Assembly: GCA_015680685.1 (NCBI GenBank)
Contig: MNCI01002991.1
Coordinates: 53,973-117,972 of the forward strand
Direction: 5' to 3'
DNA length: 64,000 bases
DNA from: Gnetum montanum
Lineage: Eukaryota; Streptophyta; Gnetopsida; Gnetales; Gnetaceae
The position numbers and the translations under genes are program-made. Below, one piece after another: positions 13,801 through 24,510 of this stretch. The notes under the pieces were generated by a model. It did no database searches. It had not been told where the DNA came from and was given only the letters and a program-made list of their open reading frames with translations. Each line of letters starts with the position of its first letter. Position 1 is the stretch's first letter.

Positions 13801-16293
13801 TTTAAATTATTTATTTTCTTCTTTTCCTTCTTTCAAGGAAAACACACTAATACATAAAAATTGTATATTCACAAATAGGAATGAAAAATGTTGTCAAATG
13901 TGGAGCTTTTTTGTTGGTGCCTGACTAAACACTAATCTCCATACATCAAAATTTATTTCTTATCAAGTTAATGAATAACAAAAAGAAATTGGTAAAGTAC
14001 TTATGCCTTGGAATAGCTGGTTGAAAGTCAAATTACCAGAAAAATAAAATCCTTCAATAAACAAAATCATGGTTGGTATTCTCTAGAAAGTGACCATCAT
14101 TTGGAGTGATGGTAAGGTGCTCATTTCTCAGGTTGAAGACCTAGGTTCAAGCCTGGGTGCAGCCACTTGAAGAAGTTAAGCTTTCACTCATCTACCAACC
14201 CTCCCAGGACGCCATTGTAGCTCCAGGTGATGAACCTTTTATGGTTGGTATTCTAGAAACCCAAAATCCATAATGCAAGTTGTGGAGAAGATTCATCAAA
14301 CAAACAGGACATAGTCAAAATTACTATGCGTACTACTATTGAGGACTCAAATAAATTAGCCATGCCTGTTATAAGAAAAGGCTTTCCCAGTCATTCCAAA
14401 TGCCTGTTTTGATAATTGAGGCAAAATAAAATGTGCTCAATATAATATGTAAAATTTTTTTCCAAAAAAGCATGAAGACTACCGATCATAACAAAATATC
14501 CTGATGCTGGAATACAAACATTCAATTCTTTCCAAGAAATATGTTCGATTATTAAATCGGATATCTATCCCACTATTTAGATTTCACACCTCAGACAGTT
14601 TTTTAAAAAAAATTAAAAGAACCCTATGCACATCAGATCCGGTAGCTAATAAAGCTGTGTGCAATCCTGACTTTCAATTAACAACTGCGTTTAGATGTTT
14701 TTAAAAGAAAAATCATGTCGAAAGCATCATTTGACTTCCTTGGTTTAGGGTTTATGTGCTATGTATTAAACTGACAGATCAACAAAAAAGTCCATCATCA
14801 TCTTGATGCCTTCATCGCCTTAAACCATTAAGGCGGACCAAAGATTTGACGATAATTTAGTGTAGCCAGATCTCTACTTGACACCAATCACTAAACAAAA
14901 AGACCGTCATTTAACTATTAAACATAAAATATTTCTCCTCTTTTAAAAACGAGGAAAAGTCAAGTCAAAGGTTAAAATTTGTAGACTAAAATAGCCATCA
15001 GTGTATCCACAACAACCAAGATCGTTAATGCCATAACGCCTGAACATCGATTCAAGCCAAAAACTTCAAAAACCATGAGAAACCCAGTCTATCTCCAAAA
15101 TGCAAATACTCACATTGATACCAAGGATGCCCACAGAAAACAATCTTATTTCTTGTCTAAAATCTTTTCACGTTTCTGAGAATGTGCCAACATACCTTGG
15201 CTCAACATCAGGCTACCGACACAACCTGATTTCTCTGGCACCACACAATGATTTGAAGCAAAACAGCCTATAAAGTTTGGCACTCAACAATTCCTAACAA
15301 GACAAAAATCACTGAATCTTGACTGCTTTTTGCGTCTATACTAATAAATACAGGATTCGTCAATAAACCGATTCTACCACCCACAACGCCCGCAGCAAAA
15401 CCCTAATTTTATAATGCCACCGGCAGCAATGGTGCAAAAACCTAAGACAAAGAAACAACCCACGAAAGGAACAAACAAAACCCACTGCAACACCAGTGGG
15501 AAAACCTGAAATCTTATGAATTTGGAATCGATAACGCAGAAATCCAAGAGCCAACAAGAACCCACAAAAAAGTGCAGAAAAAGCTCAGTACCTGAATGGG
15601 AGGAGGAGGAGGAATTTGGGAACGATCGGAAAGATGCTGGGCAAGCTGAAGAGGCGATCTATCCCTGGTCCGGGCAACAGATGCAGAAGAAGAATCCTTG
15701 TGATGTTGCTGCGCGGAGGCCTTCTTCATGACAGCAATGCTCTGCAACTCCCACAAACTTGCAGCAAGTTTCCGAGCAGATACAGTCTTCAGTGACGGAG
15801 CAGTAGCAGCAGGAAGTGCCTTAACCAGAGCTCCTTCTCCTTTATCTGCAACAACAGCAGCTTCTTTGAAACTCTCATCATCAACATCATCCACCAGTGA
15901 AGGCTCCTCCTGAAAATTGTTTTGTGGGTCTTTGTCCGGCGATCGAAGAAAATTGTTGAGAATTGGAGGTGAGCGTTTAAAGGGGCGCATGATTTTGTAG
16001 GGAGACGAGGAGGATGATAGTGGGCTGAAGGGCCCGCCTCTCCTGCCGCCCACAAATACACCTCTCTTTACCTTTATCGCTCCCTGCCACTGCTGTTGCT
16101 GCTGCTGCGGCTGATTATGATTATGATTATGACTCTGACGATGATTTTCTTCCGTTTGTGTTTCTGCTCTTGTTTTTGTTGTTGTTGTTATGTGTTTGGG
16201 TGAGGAGGAAGAAGAGCAAGAACAAGACGAGAAGCTGCCAATGTCCTTGTTCTTCTTCCTACTTACCTTTCCCCTTCTCTGCCTCCTCTGCAT
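10833..16293 (-). CDS. USO1-like / BRANCHLESS TRICHOMES-family coiled-coil protein, three coding exons
   Basis: Coding exons are 16293-15592, 13107-12982 and 12398-10833. All introns are phase 0 with GT-AG ends: donors CAG|GTACTG and GAG|GTACTT, acceptors TTTTAG|GTG and TTACAG|GTC. The product is about 797 residues with no internal stop. The N-terminus is basic and Ser/Gln-rich, with RGVFVGGRRGGPFSP and then SARKLAASLWEL, both typical of the plant family containing Arabidopsis At1g50660 and At5g41620, often labelled USO1-like, and more distantly BRANCHLESS TRICHOMES. Residues about 319-540 form a charged coiled coil including RRRSESLHRKLAREVSEIK and RARQFVENFCDEL. The tail is Ser-rich and low in structure. 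No signal peptide or membrane segment is seen. The frame continues upstream of 16293 to a stop at 16374 without another ATG, so the Met at 16293 is chosen. The family is linked to cytoskeleton and cell-shape functions; the role of this copy is inferred. Confidence 0.9.
13108..15591 (-). other. Intron 1 of the coiled-coil gene (2484 bp)
   Basis: Bounded by a GTACTG donor after codon 234 and a TTTTAG acceptor. It contains a SINE at 14083-14240 and otherwise AT-rich sequence with no recognised gene. Intron 2 (12981-12399, 583 bp) is ordinary. Confidence 0.85.
14083..14240 (+). mobile_element. tRNA-derived SINE with 14-bp target duplication, in intron 1
   Basis: The 158-bp body is flanked by exact copies of ATGGTTGGTATTCT at 14069-14082 and 14241-14254. 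TGGTAAGGTGC (14110-14120) fits a pol III A box, and GGTTCAAGCC (14144-14153) fits a B box at tRNA-like spacing. The 3' end is GATGAACCTTTT, a short T tail instead of poly(A). This resembles the T-tailed Au-type SINEs of plants, but assignment to that family is a guess. It lies antisense to the host gene. Confidence 0.82.
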
Positions 16294-16407
16294 CTCCTTA
16301 CAAATTTTCTCCGCCTTCACATCAGCTAAATTTGCCCTTTGAAAATTTATGGGTATTTTGCTAAATACCCCTTAAATTTCTCCAACCCAAGCTTCCCGCA
16401 TCAACAT
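16294..16407 (-). promoter_or_regulatory. 5' leader with two short upstream ORFs
   Basis: Upstream of the chosen ATG (16293), in the same frame, an 11-codon uORF starts at 16407 and stops at 16372. In another frame an ATG-TGA start-stop pair lies at 16322-16317, 24 bp before the main start. Their relevance depends on a transcription start upstream of 16407, which the sequence alone does not prove. Confidence 0.4.
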
Positions 16408-17583
16408 TTCTCCGTCTTTTTCTCCGGTTATCAATCAAATCTCCCTCACTTCAAATTCCTCTGTTTTTAGCCTTGCTTTTGCAAAATTTCCTTGCTGTAT
16501 TTTTTTCCCTCTCCGTATCAATTAAACCTACAGATCCTGAAACCCAAATCCTGCCCTACCATAGTACTTGTACGTATGTAGACTGCTGAACTGCAGCCAT
16601 GTTCAGATAAGAAACAAAAAGGAGCTGGTTATGAATGCAGTAATGGCGCCCACAGGAACTGTATTTGGGGCCAGGGTTGGACTGCAGTGACATTCCGTGT
16701 CTTTCTGTTTCCTGATCAATGGGCATGTCTGTTACCAATACAAATCCTCTTCACAATTTGAAGAAAAAAACATAACAACCCATTCATCCATTCATGCACA
16801 TTCCGTGCCTGTAAATTTGCACCTTTGCATATATCCAAATTTCTCTTTGCTGTTACCAGTACAGCAGAACCCATAAGAAGAAGAAGAAGAACAGTGAAGG
16901 TTTGGGGCTAAACTGAAATCGTCAATATTTTAGCATTGGATCTCCGCCACGGTGGCATGCTGTCACGTGCCCGGCCTCAATACTCGTAATCTCTTTCATT
17001 TAATTTTTCATCTCTGGGCATTGAAATCGGCGATTATCTATGTTTTTGACTCTGCTCTGCCAGTTTTGACCCCCTAGCCTACAGCAAGGTTTGAGCCTGT
17101 ACTGTACTAGATTATTAAGATTTTGCTGTTCTGAAACCAGGATGCACCCAATTAGGTTTTGGAGGTTGGATTCCTCTGTCAAATGATGTGTTTCTGAAAT
17201 TTCAGCCATAATTAACCAAGTCTTCAACCTTTCTGCTTTGCTGGGTATCTGTCTCCTGTCATTTTCCTATTTGCATAGGCGTGAAGTGCCAGCCCCAAGA
17301 CACTTTCCTGTTAAGTAATGTTTCTTTTGGCGACTTGTTCGCTTGTAAGGCTGTCGACACTTGTCAAATGCATAGCTATCCGCTATTCATGAATCATTCC
17401 ATCTAAACTTTGGGAACCTTAGGTTTAGGTGGGAATCAGAGGCTCTATTTTTTAGACCAATAGCTGGTTACAAGAAAAAAACGCTAAAAACCCGGTTGAG
17501 TGTTTTTAGCTAGCTCAAAGTAAAAGCAACTTTTACCAAAACCTTTGGCACCATGTGAAGTGACGAGGCTAAAGGGCTATGTC
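16408..17583. other. Upstream region of the coiled-coil gene
   Basis: Probably holds the promoter of the minus-strand gene. It is less AT-rich than the surrounding repeats. Several short open frames have no recognised similarity, and no convincing TATA box was fixed. The right boundary is where the LINE D2 3' tail begins. Confidence 0.35.
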
Positions 17584-17651
17584 ATGCAGTCTAATTGAAA
17601 CTAAAATTGAAATTGAGATGCAGTCTGATTGAAACTAAAATTGAAATTGAG
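17584..17651 (-). repeat. 34-bp tandem duplication at the 3' end of LINE D2
   Basis: Two adjacent units, 17584-17617 and 17618-17651, differ at about one base. On the minus strand they follow AATAAAATCTCAATTTCAAT, i.e. the 3' terminus of LINE D2, so they look like a duplicated LINE tail unit and not an independent microsatellite. Confidence 0.75.
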
Positions 17652-19561
17652 ATTTTATTACGTTGGGAGATCTTTTAGATATTGAATTTATTAGATGGTA
17701 GAAATATACATGAATTTTTAAAACATCCTTTAAAAATTTACAAGTATTCTTGGTAACATTTAAAACAAATCAACCAAATTTGCAACTATAATATTCCATC
17801 TCTATCTCATGGGCTCCAATGCAAAACATTGCAACGAAATGTTGTATTCATCTTCAATGCTAGTTGTATTACATAGTCAACATATTTGTTCTTCATAAGG
17901 AATTTTGTATCATCAATGTATTTCAACTCTCAGATGATGAGACCCTATCCATGCATGACTAATTGTGCATCATATATGAGGAACATCACATAAATAATTT
18001 GTCTTTGAATTAAGGCATCCCCTAATACTATTCAAATAGAAATATTTGTTGCCTTCTCCATTTTTTCAAAGTTTTTGATATTTTGCATGTTTTAGTAAAT
18101 TGCATACTTGGTTAGAATTAAAATAAAAAATAAACCCTTAAATATTCCATTTATTAGAAATTGGAAACCAAATTCTTATTATGCCTAGAAAATCACAAAG
18201 GATTTGTTGGATGGTTACAAAGCCTCAACACATTTTTGAAAAAATTTGAAAACATCATTGATGTAATGCCCCAATCACATAGGGTAAATTTAAAAGAAAA
18301 TAATCAGCAAAATAATTCATTCAAATGTGACTCAAATATGGGCAAAATAAAAAGAGATGTTCTTCATCCTCAATGTTTTGTTTATACAATCTTCAAGTAT
18401 GCTCTTCTCTTAGTAAATTGATCCAATGGCATGTCTTAATAGGGAAATGATGAGAGCTCATTCTTGCTTTAGCAATTTGATATTATAAATGAATAAAAAT
18501 AGCTGAGAATAGATACTTTTGAGCACTACATAACAAACATCCTCTAATGGAATGTAAATAAATTTCTTGATGTATTTAACCAAACTTTAGCTAAGACTTT
18601 TTCTTTTATAGTCTTCCAAAAGAGCCTTTTGTTTAAAGGAAGATCCTCCATTGTAATATTCCATAAGTGAAGCCATACTTTTCCTTGATGTAACTATCCA
18701 TTTTCTTGTATAGCATTTATTTTCTCCTTAGCATAATTGACTTCCTCCATGTGACTTAACTTCTAAGTATAACTAATAAATTGACAAAGGGCTTCAACTT
18801 CAAGAAGAAGCAAATTTGCTTCTAGAATTAAGATATCATAAGAAGTCTACATTTTTCCTTAAAATTCACATACAAGAAACTATTTTGGACATGCTCTAAT
18901 TTTTTCCAATTATGTGTGGAAAGAAAAGGTTCCCATGCAAAACACTCATATAATAATGTAGGTTGGACATACCTGCGACAACATTTCCTTTTGATTTCCC
19001 ATGTCAAAATTTGTTTCCTTCTGCAATTATTTCTTAAAGCAAATAGAGATTGCATGCTACTTGAAACCCTTTGAGCAATAAGGGTATTCCAACTATAATT
19101 AATGTCAAATTCAACTCCCAAATATTTATAAGATTCACAACTATCAGGTATTTTTTTCTCTAAGAAAAAATTGTAATTTCTTTTTCTAGTACCACAAACT
19201 AGAATTTTTGTCTTATCAATATTGACTTTCATACCAGAATGGTTACAATAGTCATGGAGAATTTGAAGCATGTAATTTAATCTTGCAAATGATTTTACAA
19301 TCAAGGCCATATCATTTACAAAGAGAACCATGTTCAAAAATAATCCAATGACTAACACAACCTTATTAGAGACATTTTCTATCCATTCCTCTAATTCATG
19401 TATACATATACCAGAAGGGTAGGGGACAAAGGACAACATTGTTTAACTCATATGGAATTGTTGATAATTGTTCCTTCTCTAATAAGATTATCTTCAATAA
19501 GAATGTTAACCATCTCATAGACTCTTTTAGCAATAAAAAGGAGATCTTGTGGAATGTTAAT
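17652..19561 (-). pseudogene. LINE D2, reverse transcriptase palm to 3' end
   Basis: The longest open piece (19439-18828, 203 codons) has the LINE RT catalytic region with FVND in place of YxDD, then MKVNIDKTKI, SYKYLGVEF and the thumb/C-terminal region. Just upstream (19560-19445), QCCPLSPTL is the RT motif preceding the palm. Downstream to 17660 broken frames parallel LINE E 7430-8010. The element continues on the far side of a solo LTR (19562-20509) and of element 2. Confidence 0.82.
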
Positions 19562-20509
19562 GGTATCTAATGAGTGGTGAGTGTCTCATATGCCCAACCA
19601 TACAAATCACAAATGTTCACATATAATCCAGCTGAATTCTATGGATGGAACTAGTGTGGTATCTAGATCGTTAAGCATTAATCGCACGTCACTATCTTTC
19701 CACCTGGACTAGTAGGAGCTCTATTACTTATGGTTTAGTCCAAAGTAAGGCATATGATTATTGATATTGTACGACTATGATTAAGCTAGATAAAATCATG
19801 GAAATTAATTATTTAATTAGTCTCAATAATAATGAGAAGATAAATCCTAAGCTAGCCTAAGGGAATGAGTGTCCATTTCTAGCTTGCTAGGATTACCAAG
19901 TATTATATTACTACGTGAACAAAGCAATGACACTATTGGAATTACTAAGTGAATACGTGTTTATGCTTGAAACTAATCATGCTTATTCTGCCAATTGATT
20001 AATATGCATGAAAATGTAAATATTAACCAAGGACATGGAAAGTAAATTACATAGAAATAAAATCTATTCTAAGTCAAAATGTTACAATGAATATGAATTG
20101 ATCTTGATATTATTGTCATTCATGGAATGTGTCTAGGTATAATGTTGCTTGAATAAGACATCGTACAATTGACTCAAATCCACGATGTAGGCACTCACTA
20201 ACTATTTGCTAAGATTATGAAAAAAATTTACAAGAGTTGGCTACACTATTGATCAAATGATGCCAAATACACAGCAGATGCTTGCATATTTAATGGCAAA
20301 TATGGAGCTTACATCGATGCATATAGGTTGACGCATCTTAGGTTACGTCGATAGGGATGTGTCGATGCATATGTATCAATGCAGCTTCATTATAGCAAAT
20401 GTGATGTGGTAGCTAATTAAGATGTATTAACAAGGATGTGATGTAGTAGCTACGATATAGCAGATGTGATGTAGCATCTATGATGTCACAGCCAAACAAT
20501 GTTTCATCA
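19562..20509 (-). repeat. Solo LTR of the Athila-like family inserted in LINE D2
   Basis: On + it starts near TAATGAGTGGTGAG and contains the CCCAACCATACAAAT end block and CACCTGGACTAGTA, shared with element 2 LTRs; it ends TTTCATCA. It interrupts LINE D2 RT: the frame reads up to WKRLVN on one side and resumes at NIPQD on the other. Flanking TTAAT (19557-19561) and TTAAC (20510-20514) are a likely 5-bp target duplication with one mismatch. There is no internal domain, so it is a solo LTR. It is older than the others, with the U3 palindrome unrecognisable. Confidence 0.75.
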
Positions 20510-20670
20510 TTAACCAATCTCTTCCAAAGTTTATCTAACGCAACAAAATCATAAGCGTTAGAAGAAATCAATAAAATAGATAAAAAGTCTTATGGTTAGG
20601 AATTTTTACTTTCTCCACGCAATAATGCAAAGTTATCAAATAGTCGATGATAAAATGATTGCTCTTGAAG
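20510..20670 (-). pseudogene. LINE D2, RT finger fragment between two insertions
   Basis: A 160-bp sliver whose minus-strand reading contains IRLFIYFIDFF and LWKRLVN-like text, the LINE RT region that precedes the palm. It is bounded by the solo LTR and by element 2. Confidence 0.65.
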
Positions 20671-20675
20671 CCTAC

Positions 20676-21590
20676 TAATGAGTGGCGAGGTACCCCTACA
20701 CTCAACCATACAAATACGAGTGTCTCACACACAATCCAATCGAACTCCGCAGACAGACTAGTTGTGGTATCTAGACAGTTAGTCTTAAGATTGTAGTTCG
20801 TTATCTTCCCACCTGGACTAGTATTAGTTTTGTCACATATGGTTTAGTCCAGAGTGAGGTGTATGATGTGTCCTATATTAATGCTACTCCTGAAGGTAAT
20901 GGAAAATAACTTTAACTAAGCTAGGAGGAAAAGGGTGAGAGAGAATCTAAACTAATAGGAGATAGGGATAGAGAATCTAAACTAGCCTAAGTACGATGAG
21001 CATCCGTTTCTTAATCATCCGTACACATCTTGGACCTCGTGAATGACTACCACCGGGATTACCAAACGCATGGCCTAGGTACATCACTGGGTTACCAAGT
21101 AGTCACACTTAAATGCACATGATTAAGTCGTACTCGTTCCGTGTTACTAGGAGATGAGGGTGAAGAGATATTAACTAACAAAGCAATAAATAACAAAAAC
21201 AATAATTATTAATTAAATAATTAATCTAAGTGGATGCTGCAATGATGAAGTAATCTCGATCTTTATTTCTGATCATGTGCGTGTCCAAGTACGTCACACT
21301 TGAATAAGGATGCTATACAATTACAATCACCACACTATAGGCATGCACTAGGAGAAAGGGTTGAGAGAAAACAAAAATCAATTTTAACTAAAACTTAACT
21401 TCTATTGACACTTTTCCAAAAGTTCCTACCTCTTATTTATAGATGAGGAGATAGGCCGCGATATCGCGTACACGATATCACGTCTCCAATAATGGGGATC
21501 CGATAACTGGGCCTATCAGACTTGGTATCTTGTATCAAGGCTCCAATAAGAGGGCTCTGATAACTGGGCCTGACAGACCATGACTCATCA
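20676..21590 (-). repeat. Element 2 3' LTR (915 bp)
   Basis: Starts TAATGAGTGGCGAGGTACCC on + (TGATGAG with one change) and ends ACTCATCA. The U3 has GATATCGCGTACACGATATC near 21458-21477 and, on minus, a TATAAATAAGAGG box near 21440. The polypurine tract abuts it at 21593-21601 (TCGTGGGGG on minus). It matches the LTR at 26638-27562 along its length. Confidence 0.92.
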
Positions 21591-21649
21591 TACCCCCACG
21601 ACTAAATGAAAACTCGTCCTTGAGTTAAAGTGAGAACAAGCTCCAGTGA

Positions 21650-22540
21650 TTACATAGTGGATAGGTATGGGATTATTGACTAACCAGAATGGATTCATGC
21701 CACAGTGTGGAATCAGAACAAAATTGAGACACAACACAAAAGAAAATCCTATGATTACAAAATTCTATGGAACTCATGTAGTTCCTAGTGGTAGTGGCTC
21801 CTCCATGGGTGTCTTTCCCTTATCTTGTGTTCCAAGTCTTGGGATTTGATGGCGTTGAAGTATGGCCTAGAGTTTCTCCTCTTGTAAGACCTTGAGTGCC
21901 TGAGCATGCACGTAAGTTTAAGCTTGTGCCATAGAGGCATCCCAATCAACCTTCTCTTTTTCTTCCACCACCCTTTTATTCTCTGTCAACAGTTTATTAA
22001 GTTGCTCGGTTCTAAAAGTGTCCAGCTAGTTCTGAGCAACCTTTGGCCTTGTATTTGAAAAGTTTAATACTTCAGAAATGGCTTGAACAGAGAAGTCAAT
22101 AGTCACACCACAAATGTTAATCGTGGTGCCTTCTTCTTTCTTGTGCCAAATTGGTACATTTCCATTAAGTACCAGGCACCACTGTCAGAGAGGATTGGCC
22201 ATAACGGGGACCCTGTGAGGTGATCCCTAATGGCCTCCAGAGAAAACTCTGCAAATGATTTGAAGTTTAACTCCACAATCACTACATTGAATGTGGACTT
22301 CTCATGAATGGCGTGAACACAATCCTGGGGCAACGTGAGATGTTGTCCCTGTTCAGCTGCAGCAGCTACTCCTCCTTCTGCCTACATTGATTGTATAATA
22401 GCAGGGTCTTCTTGATGGATGCCAAATGATTGTTCCTCCTGCTCTGCATGTTGTCTAGTAGGATCTTGTCTTCCTCCTCTCCTAGGTTGTTTACTCCCAC
22501 CTTGAGTAGGACCTTCCTGTTATCCATGTTTCGGGGCCAT
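21650..22540 (-). pseudogene. Accessory reading frame of element 2, unknown function
   Basis: From ATG at 22540 a frame runs to 22104 with only two stops (TAA after MAPKHG, TAG after IIQSM). One frameshift later it continues from about 22120 to 21790 with three more stops. The start is basic and Gln/Gly-rich. The middle has FKSFAEFSLEAIRDHL and GAWYLMEMYQF. After the shift, NICGVTIDFSVQAISEVL weakly resembles the (V/I)RGxxVxFSxxxI signature of the 'putative plant transposon protein' domain found in some Athila ORFs. The end is lysine/glutamate-rich and probably helical (LTENKRVVEEKEK). Elements 1, 3 and 5 have nothing comparable at this position. The domain link is tentative and no function is claimed. 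Confidence 0.5.
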
Positions 22541-22849
22541 CTGCAATCACAGGGGGCCAATCATTAGTAAGGTTGTTACCACAGTTAAGTTAAGTTATAC
22601 CTTACTACTTTCCTTGAAGGATCAACTTTATTTTCGTGTGATGTTGATTATTGAAAAAACATGTCCCGAAAGATTATAATGTTAAGTCCTTTTTTCTTAG
22701 GTGGTTTTCACATTTTAATTTCCCAGTATAACTAAGGAGATGAAATAGGTTTTGACACAGTTTCTTCTTAATTTTATAGCTAATTACCCTTAATGATGTC
22801 CTTTGGGGGATGATGGATTTCAAAAATTTTACGTGCTATTCGGTGTGTG

Positions 22850-23530
22850 TCCCTCCCCCATGACTAAGCTGAACACTCTGGGTTCAAGTAGGTTCAAACG
22901 AAATGAAATGAAAATCAAAGTACCAGCAAGCAAGATATGGGTATGAAAGCAAGGGTTGTGCAATTGCAAGTCGTAGAGAAAAAATTGAAATACTCCCCCC
23001 GCATGAATAGTTAAAAATGAGGTTAAGTGGCATAAGGGGTCACGTATATATAGGTTTTTGAGACACAATATCACGTACGTGATATTGCAGCCTATCGAAG
23101 TTAGGGCACTTATAGAATGTATCGAATTTTTAAAGATTTTTCTAAAATGAACGTTGTAAACTAAGGACATCTGGATGATTGTTAAAGGGTTCCAGGGTAA
23201 TTCAGCTAGTTCTGAAGGCACAAAAATTATGATGGTGTGAAATTTATCAATAAGGACCTCGGATGGGAGAAAAAGGCTATGTGATGGTTCATAGGAACGT
23301 TTGAATTAGAGGGATAGTAATAAGGGAAATAATATCATTGACAATACTTTGAGGGTAGTAGATGATGTGCAGAAGATGTGTTATGAGTGCAAATTACAAG
23401 AATTACGCAAGTGGGTCCTCCCCAAAGCAGGTTCCAACCTATAATGCCCTTGTGCAACCACACCTTAAAATGTTTGTAGGCACTAGAGGGGTTAAATGTA
23501 ATCCACACTGGTTCCACAAACACACACACA
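22850..23530 (-). other. Element 2 post-gag region related to the env-like region of elements 1 and 5
   Basis: NLLWGGPT near 23440 on minus parallels the same motif in element 5, and LVMGEG before TCATGGGGG (22855-22863) parallels the second conserved block. Between the two blocks element 2 has about 580 bp where element 1 has about 195 bp, and the excess includes the palindrome at 23066-23087. Frames are broken. Confidence 0.5.
23045..23087 (-). promoter_or_regulatory. Promoter-like palindrome plus TATA inside element 2
   Basis: A perfect 22-bp palindrome at 23066-23087 has the same core layout as the U3 palindromes (GATATCxCGTACGxGATATC type). On minus, 13 bp downstream, TATATATA occupies 23052-23045. 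In the family's LTRs the palindrome likewise precedes a TATA box. Transcription from here would run toward the accessory frame starting at 22540. Promoter activity is inferred. Confidence 0.45.
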
Positions 23531-24133
23531 TGTAAGTATCATCAGAATGAGGTAAGAATTCTATGCTACACGAGACATGAGCAACAATTACATGAACAAC
23601 GAGATGAGACATGCTATAGAAGGGATTGTAGAAATTGGGATATGAGGTAATTGACCCAGGGCACAATGAATCCTGTGTGTAAAGCATGATTAATGTGTTA
23701 TTAACCCATCATTCTAAGATCAGGACCAAGTCCATTCCTTTGATCAGTGACATCGCATTATTTTATCCCATGATGAGCGACTATGAGAGTACCATAACAA
23801 CAAGGCATACGATCACTTGGCGTTTTATTCAAGGGAGGAGTGACTTTTGTTTTGTGGCACTTTTTCTTTTCTTCTCCTTTTGTGTGGCCGCTTTGGCACA
23901 CTTTTCTTCTTTTCCTTTTGAATGAATGAATCCAGAGAAGCCGCCAACCTTTAGGCATGGGTGCATGTCTTTCCAGTGGGACCCCCTAGAACACCATTGG
24001 ATTTTTGAGTGCCTTTTGATTACTCTTACTCCCATTTTGCACTAGATCTACAAGGATCTTAGTACAGCCACGTTGTATGATAACTCTCATAGACGTCACC
24101 AAAGAAAATCCGCAAGTCCCCTTGATGTCACAT

Positions 24134-24264
24134 CCTCATCATTCTCTCTTAGTCCATCCTTCTTCATTCTGGGTACAATTAACACAAAATTAATTTTNCC
24201 CTCATCATTCCCTCTTAGTCCATCCTTCTTCATTCTAGGTACAATTAACATAAAATTAATTTTA
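24134..24264. repeat. 66-bp tandem duplication in element 2
   Basis: Two units starting at 24134 and 24200 (CCTCATCATTCTCTCTTAGT and its near copy) differ at a few bases. An N (24198) falls at the junction, so unit number could be affected by assembly. Confidence 0.75.
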
Positions 24265-24510
24265 AGTTTTCAGAATGTTAAGAATATCACTGTACCCTTG
24301 AACAGAACCTCTTATTTGTAGAATGGATGAGTGGGTGTAATGCGATCACTGNACCACATGAGTGTTTTGTTTATAGATGAGATTACTTACAAAAAGGTAA
24401 AAAGACAAAATAACAAAAAGATAAAATAAGAATTTGAAAAATGAAAAACTGGAAAACAAAAAATTGTAAAAATTAAAGAAATGAAAAATATTTATTAATC
24501 CTGCTTGTTA

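Noticed and set aside
14110-14153. Functional tRNA gene
   Set aside because: A and B boxes are present but no cloverleaf or anticodon arm can be formed; target duplication and T tail show a SINE.
16294-16320. Starting the host gene at codon GTG (16320)
   Set aside because: Plant nuclear genes start at ATG; the first in-frame ATG is at 16293.
15789-16364. Short frames on both strands overlapping exon 1
   Set aside because: Low-complexity shadows of the Ser/Gln-rich first exon.
17000-17227. 75-codon minus frame upstream of the gene
   Set aside because: No similarity, no splice context; probably chance.
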